DNA of 64,000 nt from the NCBI RefSeq assembly GCF_024323335.1, contig NC_066584.1, forward strand, positions 421,891,319-421,955,318, in the 5' to 3' direction. Source of the DNA: Lathyrus oleraceus. Its lineage: Eukaryota; Streptophyta; Magnoliopsida; Fabales; Fabaceae. Under the pieces are notes generated by a model. It did no database searches. It saw nothing but the letters and a program-made list of their open reading frames with translations, and was not told the DNA's origin. Shown here piece after piece: positions 54,689 to 64,000 of this stretch (the stretch's first letter is position 1; every line of letters starts with the position of its first letter). Both the position numbers and the translations under genes were made by a program.

Positions 54689-57600
54689 GTTTATTCTAAA
54701 ACCCATTGAACATAATGATCCAACGCCATCTCCCAATTTTGAATTCCCTGTATTCGAGGCAGAGGAAGATGATGTTGAAGGGATTCCTGATGAGATTACC
54801 CGTCTCCTTGAGCACGAGAAGAAGATCATTCAGCCGCACCTTGAAGATTTGGAAACAGTCAACTTGGGGTCTGAGGATTGTGTTCGTATGGTGAAGATCG
54901 GGGCACTTCTTGAAGAGTCTGTCAAGAAGAGATTGATTGAGTTGCTACGAGAATATTCCGATATCTTTGCTTGGTCATATGAAGACATGCCGGGTCTAGA
55001 TGCAGATATTGTGCAACATTTCCTGCCTTTGAAGCCTAAGTGCGTGCCTGTGAAGCAGAAGCTCAGAAGAAATCATCCAGATATGGCAGTGAAGATCAAA
55101 GAGGAAGTTCAGAAGCAAATTGATGCGGGGTTTCTGGTGACTTCTACATATCCTCAATGGGTGGCCAATATTGTGCCCGTGCCTAAGAAGAACGGAAAAG
55201 TCCGTATGTGTGTTGATTACAGAGATTTGAATAAAGCTAGTCCTAAAGATGATTTTCCTTTACCACACATTGATATGTTGGTAGACAACACAGCTAAATT
55301 CAAAGTCTTTTCCTTTATGGACGGATTTTCCAGATATAATCAAATCAAGATGGCACCCGAGGATATGGAGAAGACAACATTCATCACACCTTGGGGAACA
55401 TTCTGGTATCGGGTGATGCCCTTCGGTTTGAAGAACGCCGGCGCCACGTATCAACGAGCTATAACTACCTTGTTTTATGATATGATGCACAAGGAGATAG
55501 AGGTCTATGTTGATGATATGATTGCTAAGTCCAGAACGGAAGTTGAACATGTTGAGCATTTGTTGAAGCTTTTTCAGCGTCTGAGGAAGTTTAGACTTCG
55601 TCTGAATCCGAACAAATGTACATTTGGAGTCCGTTCCGGCAAGTTGTTGGGTTTTGTTGTCAGCGAGAGAGGTATTGAAGTTGATCCTGCAAAGGTCAAA
55701 GCAATACAAGAGATGCCTGCACCCAAAACTGAGAAGCACGACCGAGGTTTTCTTGGCCGCTTGAACTATATTTCCAGATTTATATCCCACATGACTGCCA
55801 CATGTGCGCCGATATTCAAGCTCCTTCGGAAAGATCAGTCTCATGATTGGACCGAGGATTGCCAGAAAGCTTTCGACAGTATCAAGGAATATCTATCTGA
55901 ACCTCCGATCTTGTCTCCGCCTGTAGAAGGAAGACCTCTGATTATGTATTTGACTGTGCTTGAAGACTCGATGGGTTGTGTACTCGGTCAGCAAGATGAA
56001 TCAGGGAAGAAAGAATCTGCTATATACTACCTCAGTAGAAAGTTTACTGATTGTGAGTCTCGATACTCAATGCTTGAGAAGACGTGCTGTGCTTTGGCGT
56101 GGGCTGCTAAGCGTTTGCGCCAGTACATGATAAATCATACCACTTGGTTGATATCCAGAATGGATCCAATCAAGTATATTTTCGAGAAGCCTGCTTTAAC
56201 TGGGAGGGTTGCCCGTTGGCAGATGTTGTTGTCCGAATATGATATCGAGTATCGAGCTCAGAGAAAGCTATCAAAGGTAGTATCTTGGCTGACCATCTAG
56301 CGCACCAGCAAATTGAAGATCATTAGTCTGTTCAGTAGGACTTCCCAGATGAGGAGATTCTGTATTTGAAGATGAAAGATTGTGATGAGCCTACACTTGA
56401 TGAAGGTCCGGAACCTGGTTCCAGATGGACGATGGTGTTCGATGGTGCTGTGAATCAGTACGGAAATGGAATTGGGGCAGTAATCATTACTCCTCATGGC
56501 ACGCATATTCCGCTTACAGCAAGGCTAACTTTCAAATGCACGAATAATATGGCTGAGTATGAGGCCTGTATTATGGGACTGGAAGAGTGTATTGATTTGA
56601 GAATCAAACATCTCGATGTGTATGGTGATTCGGCCCTGGTTGTTAATCAGATCAAGGGTGAATGGGAGACGAATCAGCCAGGTCTCATTCCATACAGAGA
56701 TTATGCAAGAAGGATTTCAACGTTCTTTACAGAAGTTGACTTTCATCATATTCCTCGAGAGGATAATCGGATGGCAGATGCGCTTGCTACGCTTGCTTCC
56801 ATGATTGTGGTCAAGTATTGGAATGAAGTTCCCAACATTGCCGTGATGCGCTTGGATAGACCAGCTCACGTATTTGCAGTGGAAGAGGTCATTGATGACA
56901 AGCCTTGGTATTTTGATATCAAGAATCTCCTCCAGAACCAGGTATACCCGCCTGGGGCATCTGTGAAAGATAGGAAAACCCTGAGAAGGTTGTCAGGCAG
57001 TTTCTACCTCAGCGGTGAAGTGCTTTATAAGAGAAATTTTGACATGGTTTTGCTCAGATGCATGGATAGACATGAAGCAAACCTGTTGATGACTGAGGTC
57101 CATGAGGGTTCATTTGGTACTCATTCCAATGGACATGCCATGGCTAGAAAGATGTTGAGAGCAGGCTACTATGGGATGACAATGGAGTCTGACTGTTGCA
57201 AATATGTGAAGAAATGCCACAAGTGTCAGATTTATGCGGATAAGATTCATATTCCTCCGACACTTCTGAATGTGATTTCATCACCATGGCCTTTCTCAAT
57301 GTGGGGAATTGACATGATCGGCATGATTGAACCGAAATCTTCCAATGGACACAGGTTTATTCTCGTAGCAATTGATTACTTCACCAAATGGGTTGAAGCC
57401 ACTTCGTATGCGAACGTGACCAGACAGGTGGTTGTGAAGTTTATCAAGAACCAGCTGATTTGCCGTTATGGTGTGCCAGATAAGATCATTACTGATAATG
57501 GATCTAATCTGAATAATAAGATGATGGATGAGTTATGCGCTAAGTTCAAGATTGCACACCATAATTCCTCTCCTTACAGACCCAAGATGAATGGGGCTGT

Positions 57601-58153
57601 TGAAGCTGCTAATAAGAATATCAAGAAGATTATCCAGAAGATGACAGTTATGTACAAAGATTATCTGCCATGTACAAAGATTATCTTGCATGGTTATCGT
57701 ACATCTGTCCGCACTTCAACAGGGGCAACCCCTTTCTCTCTTGTTTACGGCATGGAGGTTGTTCTCTCAGTAGAGGTGGAGATCCCATCAATGAGAGTCT
57801 TGATGGAAGCCAAGTTGACTGATGCTGAATGGATTCAAAGTCATTATGACCAGTTGAATTTGATTGAAGAGAAGCGATTGACTGCCATGTGTCATGGTCA
57901 ATTATATCAGCAGAAAATGAAGAAAGCATTCGACAAGAAGGTCAAGCCTCGTGTGTTTCGAGAAGGTGACCTCGTGCTCAAGAAAGTCTTGTCTTTCTCG
58001 CCCGATTCCAGGGGCAAGTGGACTCCAAACTACGAGGGTCCATATGTTGTTAAGAGAGCCTTTTCAGGCGGTGCTCTGATTCTTACAACAATGGATGGGG
58101 AGGATTTCACTCGTCCTGTGAATACAGATGCAGTCAAGAAATACTTTGCCTAA
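54689..58153 (+). pseudogene. pol: Og-D pol exon 2: RT, RNase H, second RNase H, integrase
   Basis: RT/RNase H frame 54689-56300 with YVDD at 55506-55517. The SGYNQI motif reads SRYNQI (Gly to Arg). A 2-bp insertion near 56262 shifts the frame, and TAG stops lie at 56324-56326 and 56336-56338. After that an open frame (from 56366) encodes the archaeal-type RNase H (D26, E64, D88 of that frame), the integrase zinc site H246, H253, C284, C287, catalytic D316, D377, E413 (D-35-E) and the C-terminal domain ending KKYFA. Dual RNase H is typical of the Tat lineage. At 57655-57690 a microduplication replaces part of the integrase while keeping its length. Confidence 0.94.
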
Positions 58154-58190
58154 AAAAAAAGTATATGCAAATGAAAAACAGAATAGCTCG

Positions 58191-58340
58191 CTAAGTTGAA
58201 AACCCGAAAGGGCAGCTTAGGCAAAAATGAGCGTCTCGGTGGAGAACCCGCAAGGGCGATCCAGGCAAAAGTTAGAGACTTGAAAAAAAGAGTATATTTG
58301 CATCCCGCTAGATTGAGTACCTCACCTTGGGGTAATCTAG
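58191..58340 (+). other. Og-D post-integrase stem-loops with GGCAAAA tails
   Basis: H1: CTAAGTTG (58191-58198) with CAGCTTAG (58213-58220) around CCC-GAAA-GGG (58203-58212). H2: TGGA (58240-58243) with TCCA (58260-58263) around CCC-GCAA-GGG (58247-58256). H3: CTAGATT (58308-58314) with AATCTAG (58334-58340). Each is followed by GGCAAAA. The tips of H1 and H2 are GNRA tetraloops. Confidence 0.75.
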
Positions 58341-61300
58341 GCAAAAAATTGGGGATTCGGCAAATAACTGCATCCTGACAAGACTTTCAGTTCCACAGTT
58401 GTCTTTTCGTCAGAAGTTCTCGATTCGTCGTCAACTGAAGCTTCGAATACATCGAGATTCAAATTGGTAGAGAAAGGATCATTATGTTCAATGTAGCCCT
58501 CTTCCAATATATATCACTGATTTCAAATTTGTACAGATCTATGGAGTCTTTCCATTTGTAGGCTACCATTCCATCAAATCAATTTGAGCTTTTTATCCAA
58601 TTATTTGCATTCTTATTTGTTTCAATTCAACAAATGTTTTGCATGTTTTAATTGATAAAATGTCATTGTTTTAAACAAATAAAATTTTCAAAATTGATGT
58701 TTTAAACAAAGTGAACATTCACAATGATGAAAGGATACTCAAGAATTTCTCAGTGCTCTCCCAAGGGTGGCATGATTTCCAACAGGTAAGACATTTGTTC
58801 ATATTCCTGGCATTGGTTGTATCCTCTTTCTCCTGCTTTGTTGTTGGGGTTGTTCCCCAAGCAGAGTTGCTGGTAGGGTTGTTCCCCAAACAGAGATGTT
58901 GTTGAAGACTTCGTTTTCTTCTCCAGCAGTAGTCTCCCCCCAGTGCAGTCGCTAGCAGAGTTGTTGTTTCTCTCCTCAGCATGGTGGCTTTCTTTTTGAA
59001 GATTCAGTGGTTGGTGGATTGATATCTCGGTACTTTACCGCTTTCCCCAACATTGTCGCAAGCAGGGTTGTTGCTATCTTTCCTCAGCACAGTCGCTAGT
59101 GGAATCTGTGATATATCCCCAGGGAAGAGCGCTTGTGGAAGACTTCGTTTGCTCCAGTAGTACCCTCTTTCCCGGCCAAGTCGCCAGCGGAGTTGCTATA
59201 TCTCCCCATTAGTGTGCTTATCCCTTCAGCAAGGCAGTGATTATGTTCCTCCTCAGCAGTTGTGGATGTTCTCCTCAGAAGAGTCAGCATTTAGTGGTTG
59301 ATTCCCCAGCTCTCTTCCATATTCCCTGTGGGTCCCTCAGTGGATTTCCCTAGCCGAGCCGTCAGCAGATTTGTGGTTTGGTGGATTGTATTTATGCAAA
59401 ATCCCCAAATGAGTTGGTATTCCCAACAGAATCAGGATTGTATCTGTGATATTCCCCTCAGAGCCTCCGCCAGAGCTGATATCCTAGACAGAGTTGATTT
59501 TGTGGCAGTATATGCTTGTTGAAATCTCTGTTTCCACCAGCAGGGTGGGTTGGTGATCTAGCATCCAGAGATTGGGTTGATTTCCTGTTTGCTTTTGATC
59601 CTCAGTAGAGTAGCTTGTTGCAGAATCTACTTGTGTGATCTATTTTTCCTTCAGTGGGTGTATCCCCGATGGAGTGGCTATTTGTGTTCTTCCCAGGTAG
59701 AGTTGCTTGTGCAGTAGATTCTACATGGATGATCTGTTCTCCCTCAGTGGGTTGTTCCCCAGCGGAGTTGCGTGGAGTTGCCTTCGTAGCAGTTCTCGCA
59801 TGTGCAGTGAACTTTTGATGCTGAAGATTCCCCTGCAGATATTTCGGGATTTCTCCAGTTCCCCAACAGATTTGTCTTTGTGGCTGTTTATGCCTGTTGT
59901 GACTTTCTGTTCCAGTTGGGTTGATTGTTGATCCATCACTCAGAGATTTGGTGGTACCTCTGATATTTTGCCTCCTTGCAGATCTTTGCCTTTCAGCATG
60001 TGGATCTCCAGCAGATTGGCTTTCCAGTTGGTTTTTCCCCTGGAAGTATAGTACCGGGCGTTTGATTCCCGGACCTGTTTGTGTTAGATATGTCTGTTTT
60101 GTCAGCATTCATCAAACATAAATACGCATATTCATGCATATTCATAAAACATTCAGATATTCATGTTGCATTTTTTGCCATATAACTTTTGTTTGTTGTC
60201 TCCTGCTATGGGTTTCATAGATCTTCAATAGATCTTCCCAAGCAGATGTCGGGCGTTTAAATCTCTCCATATAGAGTCAGCCCATAAGCAGAAAGTGTAT
60301 GTCTTTCCTTCTGCAGTTCCCCACTGAGATATATCCTCGTGGATGACGGTTTCTTCTGTTTCCTCCCAACATATATTGGGATGGATGTTCCTATTGAGTT
60401 ATATCCTCATTAGGACGTGTCTTGATTCAGTCTGTCTTTTCGGTTTGGTCCCGAATTGGCATTTGTCAGCTGTTTCTCGTGCTTCCCTGTGGAATAAATG
60501 AATAAATTGCCCAGTAACCAGTAATGATTCTTTTATCCCCAGCGGAATCTTTTTGGGCCTCTACCCTCATACCGGTAGTTGTAAGTCCTATGTTCCCTCT
60601 TCTTGGCGGAATTTGTGGTTATATACCTTTTATTCCTCAGCAAGAGTTGTGGTTTTCTACCCAATATTCAGTAGTCGTAAATCCCAGTTTTTCTGCTCTT
60701 CAGCAGTTGGTGGTTTGTTATAAACCCTATTTTGTTTCCCGTGCGGAATTGTGATTCTTTCATCCCCACGCGGAGTTGTGGTTTTCTACCCAGTATTCGG
60801 TGGATGTAAACCCTATCTTTGATCCTCATCAGAGTTGTTGGCTACTACCCCGTATTCGGTAGTTGTAAGTCCCATCTCTTTTTCCCTAGCAGAGGTAACC
60901 TTTATGGTTCGTCTGGTTGATAGTGGATTTTGTGCTGTTGTGGTTTTGTTCCCAACACAGTCTGTGCTTTTTGTGGATAATTGCCGGTTGCTAGCAATTT
61001 TATCCCCAGCCAGAGTTTTGGTTTTCTATCCCGTATTCGGTAGTTGTAAACCCTAATTTCCCCCTTTGCAGAGTTAACCTTGTTGTTCATCCTACCCGAT
61101 GATGGTTACTCTTTGTGGTTATCTTCATTCAATGTTCGATGATGATATTCCTCCCTTGCTTCTGGATAATTGCCTTTTGCTAGCAATTGTATCCCCAGTA
61201 GTCTTCTGGATCATTGTCGTATGCTTGCAATGTTATCCTTTGAAGTCGCCAGTAAGTGCCCGGGTAATTGCTGTTTACGCAATTCATCCCCAGCGAGTCT

Positions 61301-63013
61301 TCTTTCATTTACCCGTTTGCTTGGTAATGATTGTTGCTCCCTTTGATCGGTCATCATTATATACCTAGTTTGGTATCCCGATGCCTTTCTTTTCGGTCGA
61401 TTTATCCTTTATTAACCCAGTAATCGGTTGTGGATAATTTTCCATGCGAGTATGTTATCCACGTTTTGACAGTAATGGATAATATATCTCATGCACTCTT
61501 CAGTCGAAGCCTGTTGTGCTTCCCCGGTCGAGTAAGATTCGTTATTTCCCTTTGCGGAATCGAATATTTGTTGTTTCTTGGATAATTTCCAGATGCTTGC
61601 AATTTATCCCCTGTGAGTTGTCTTTCGTTTACCCGTATGCTTGGTATCAATTGTCTCTCTTTTTGGTTGATCACCTATTATATGCCCTAACCGATATCTC
61701 TGGTGTTTCTTCCTTTCGAGTGTATTATTCACGTTCTGACGGTAATGAATAATATATCTCTTTCACTCTTTGGTTGGAATCCTTTGTTGATCTTCCCCAG
61801 TAGAGTAAGATTCGTATTCTTTGTAGAATCGAACATCCATCCTTTAACCAGTTTGTGTTTTGGATGATGAGTGTTTTGGCATATATACCAATTCACGTTT
61901 TCGGTAGGTCACCTATTATATACCTCGGTATCTCTGGTGTTTCCTTCCATGCGAGTGTATTATCTACGTTCTGACGGTAATAGATAATATATCTCATGCC
62001 AGTATTCTATCCACGTTCTGACGGTAATGGATATTATATCTCATGCGCTCTTTGGGTTTGTGTCCCTAGTTGAGTAAGATTCATTTTCCCGTTGTGGATT
62101 TGAATGTCCATCCTGTAAGTCGATTTGCTTTTTTAAGCCCTCCTTTTGGATGATGAGTGTTTTGGCATATATACCAATTCACGCTTTGGTCGGTCACCTA
62201 TTATATACCTCGATATCCCTGGTGTTCCTTCCTTTCTACTCCCTATTATGACCTTGGTCCCCTGTGGAGTCAGATTTTCTTGAGTTGATGTACCTTTTTC
62301 AGGTCTTTCTCAGATGTTTGATTGATTGATATCTCTCACCCTTATACCGGTCTTAGATATTCATTCTTCCTGAGTTTGTTACCCTTATACCGGTAACACC
62401 TCATCCTTGTTGCTTTTCCCCAGGAGTCTCGTTGTTAGACCTTTCCCGGTGGAGTTCTCGTGGTGATTTTACCCTTTTGCTGTATTGGCGTTTTCCCCAA
62501 TAAATGCAATTTTCCCCGGCAGGGAGGTTCTTTGTGAATCTTTTCCTTGGTCCGAGTCCGGATTTTCATCCGAAGTATCCTTTGTGGATAGTTTGAGTCA
62601 GCTTGTGTCCTTCCATTGGATTTGTCCCTTTGGAAATCTTCTGATCCCCAGTGTGAGTCCTTCACTCCCTAGTGAGGTCTCCAGTCCCGTCGTGTTTTGT
62701 TCACGCAGTGTCAGTTTTGTACCCTAATTCAGAGTCGTGTCCTGCTCACGCATTCTTTTTCTTTTTATCCCCAATAAGAGTCCCCGTGAGAGTCTTGTTA
62801 GAGTCTCTGTTCCTAGTGAGTGTATTACTCCGATGGATCGTCTTTTCTTCTGTGTGAACCATATCCCCACAGAGTTTGGGTCTTTTACATGCATACATCT
62901 GCATCATGAGGTCTCTTAGGGACCAAAATTTGTCTCATTACTGTTATTTAAGCCCATTCTACCACGTCGAGATGAAGATTTCTAAACTTCACTTCTGCGG
63001 CTAGAATGACCTT
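58341..63013 (+). other. Og-D 3' UTR, degenerate repeat region
   Basis: About 4.7 kb without a gene. From about 58850 it is dominated by degenerate copies of TCCCCAGCRGAGTTG. From 60560 to 62230 it is built of recurring hairpin modules: CTACCC..GGTAG, GGATAATTGC..GCAATT..ATCC, and TTATCCA..TGGATAA with the loop CGTTCTGACGGTAA. Small open frames on both strands here come from the repeats. Long variable 3' UTRs are typical of Ogre. Confidence 0.8.
61455..62033 (+). repeat. Four dispersed copies of a covarying hairpin
   Basis: Arm pairs: 61455-61461/61476-61482 (TTATCCA/TGGATAA), 61724-61731/61746-61753 (ATTATTCA/TGAATAAT), 61959-61966/61981-61988 (ATTATCTA/TAGATAAT), 62008-62013/62028-62033 (TATCCA/TGGATA). 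Loop nearly constant; tail ATATATCTC or TTATATCTC. Confidence 0.8.
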
Positions 63014-63026
63014 AAATAGGGGCATC
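63014..63026 (+). other. Og-D polypurine tract
   Basis: AAATAGGGGCATC directly before the 3' LTR start TGTAAGACCCC. Confidence 0.8.
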
Positions 63027-63680
63027 TGTAAGACCCCAATTTTGTCCCTAAGATCCCTCATGGTATCATATCATATCTTATCATTGCCTCAAGGATCATT
63101 GTACACCTGGCTTCCTTCCTTGTGGGTGGGTTGTATTTTGAGTGAGATTTTTGATCACCAAGCATATTTTGCATTTGTATATCATTGCTTTTCATTTGTT
63201 TACTAACCAAAAGTACAAAAATATTGTCATCTAACCTTGTTACTTGCAGATGAAGCAACATTAGGTCAAGCCAGTAAAAGGCAGCCATTGAGCAATAGAT
63301 GGTGGCCATTCTGAAGAATTTGGGCACCATGATCACTCACAAGAGTTCATATGAACCATGACTTCATTTTGAATCAAGATCTCAAGTGGAAGAGGCTTGA
63401 ATTTCATCAGAGCATAGCTAGGTCAGCTGAAACCCTAGAAAAGTCAACACAAGTCAACTGTGCATTCAATCATTGGATTTGAAGGTGGGAGATGGTTAGA
63501 GAAGCCTCATTCATGTCCATACAAGTCTCATTTAACATGAGAAACATCAACATGGAAGAATTTGAGGTCAGATGAAAAGTTTCCAAAAATAGTAAGTGAC
63601 CTATAATTTCAAACTGTCAAAAATGGAAAGGTCTTCTCCTCAAAATTACATCATCAAGAAAGCTTCAAATCAAATTTTGT
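63027..63680 (+). repeat. Og-D 3' LTR, first 654 bp only
   Basis: Collinear with 32739-33392 with about 10 substitutions and no indel by eye. It stops abruptly at 63680, so about 4.6 kb of the LTR is missing from this place. Confidence 0.93.
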
Positions 63681-64000
63681 CCAATGGGTTGCTGGGCGAG
63701 GTAATCAGACAATACACTTCCTTTGATTGCTTTCTAAGAGGTTACTAGATCTCATATTCGGTTAAAATCATTTGCCACCTTGCAACCCGTCCGGTCAATG
63801 CTGGCTTCTCAAAAATATACTTGATTGGATCCATCTTGGAAATCAACAAAGTGGTATGGACCAGCATATACTGTCTTAGTCGGCGAGCAGCCCATACCAA
63901 AGCACAGCAAGTTTTCTCGAGTAGTGAATATCTTGTTTCACAGTCGGTAAACTTTTTGCTAAGGTAGTAAATTGCATGCTCTTTTCGACTAGACTCGTCA
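63681..64000 (-). pseudogene. pol: Fr-F: RNase H region of an Og-C-like pol, continues beyond window
   Basis: Closely matches 27970-28290 of Og-C on the minus strand: the RNase H end with the IKYIFEKPALTGRVARWQ block and the linker to the second RNase H. At the site where Og-C has TGA (28197) this copy has a sense TGC. One frame-disturbing difference lies near 63740-63750. It is a different copy from Og-C and the window ends inside it. Confidence 0.85.

Larger units (their letters stand above)
32739..63680 (+). mobile_element. Og-D: Ogre element with nested copia insertion and broken 3' LTR
   Basis: 5' LTR 32739-38002, PBS 38009-38026, ORF1, gag-pro interrupted by Sire-E (42338-52666), intron, pol, a 4.9 kb 3' UTR, PPT 63014-63026 and a 3' LTR of which only 654 bp (63027-63680) remain. 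The two LTR copies differ at about 10 of 654 positions by eye. The left flank is Og-C 5' UTR; the right flank is an unrelated pol fragment, so no target duplication can be tested. Without Sire-E the element would have been near 25 kb, typical of Ogre. Confidence 0.94.

Noticed and set aside
58719..62919. Many 60-168 codon frames in the Og-D 3' UTR
   Set aside because: Both strands are open because of the degenerate TCCCCAGCnGAGT repeats; no domain or coding bias is visible.
1..64000. A host gene or resistance cluster hidden between elements
   Set aside because: Every stretch could be assigned to an LTR, UTR, ORF1, gag, pol or third ORF of a retrotransposon, except short junction pieces.
63681..64000. 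Continuation of Og-C beyond the Og-D insertion
   Set aside because: Og-C should continue with its 5' UTR and 5' LTR; this piece repeats an RNase H region already present in Og-C, so it is another copy.

Overview
The window is repeat DNA from a plant nuclear genome. No host gene, rRNA, tRNA gene or CRISPR is visible. It is a stack of nested LTR retrotransposons. Most belong to the Ogre branch (Ty3/gypsy, Tat lineage): LTRs near 5 kb, a tRNA-Arg-type primer site, an extra ORF1 ahead of gag, two RNase H domains, an intron between protease and reverse transcriptase, and a long 3' UTR. Ogre abundance with such LTRs points to a legume, most likely tribe Fabeae (pea, vetch, lentil, Lathyrus). The species is not determined.

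Layout, with my labels. Og-A, minus strand, 1-13321: pol exon 2, intron, gag-pro, ORF1, PBS and 5' LTR; its 3' end is outside the window. Og-0, plus strand, 13322-14296: the 3' end of an older element. LTR-B, minus strand, 14297-18798: an Ogre-type LTR sitting in the 3' UTR of Og-0. Og-C, minus strand, 18799-32738, inserted in LTR-B: 3' LTR, 3' UTR, pol, a gag-pro remnant and ORF1. Og-D, plus strand, 32739-63680, inserted ahead of Og-C ORF1: complete 5' LTR, PBS, ORF1, gag-pro, intron, pol, a 4.9 kb 3' UTR and the first 654 bp of the 3' LTR. Sire-E, plus strand, 42338-52666: a Ty1/copia element of Sirevirus/Maximus type inserted in the gag-pro of Og-D, with both LTRs and a CCAAT target duplication. 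Fr-F, minus strand, 63681-64000: an Og-C-like pol fragment joined to the broken 3' LTR of Og-D.

Insertion order is Og-0, LTR-B, Og-C, Og-D, Sire-E. By-eye LTR comparison agrees: about 1.5% between the Og-D LTR copies and about 0.3% between the Sire-E LTRs. The Ogre gag-pol genes all carry stops, indels or catalytic substitutions. All three ORF1 frames are open. Sire-E is nearly intact, with one apparent extra base between gag and protease and an 808-codon third ORF that seems to have its own plant-style promoter.

The least explained signals are non-coding. (1) A row of stem-loops just after the integrase stop, each followed by GGCAAAA, whose stems change sequence but keep pairing in several Ogre families. 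(2) In the Og-D 3' UTR, several families of repeated hairpins, one clearly covarying. (3) Many degenerate 3' UTR copies of a motif complementary to the element's own primer-binding site. (4) Duplicated inverted repeats in the 5' UTR. (5) A phase-2 intron conserved across Ogre families.
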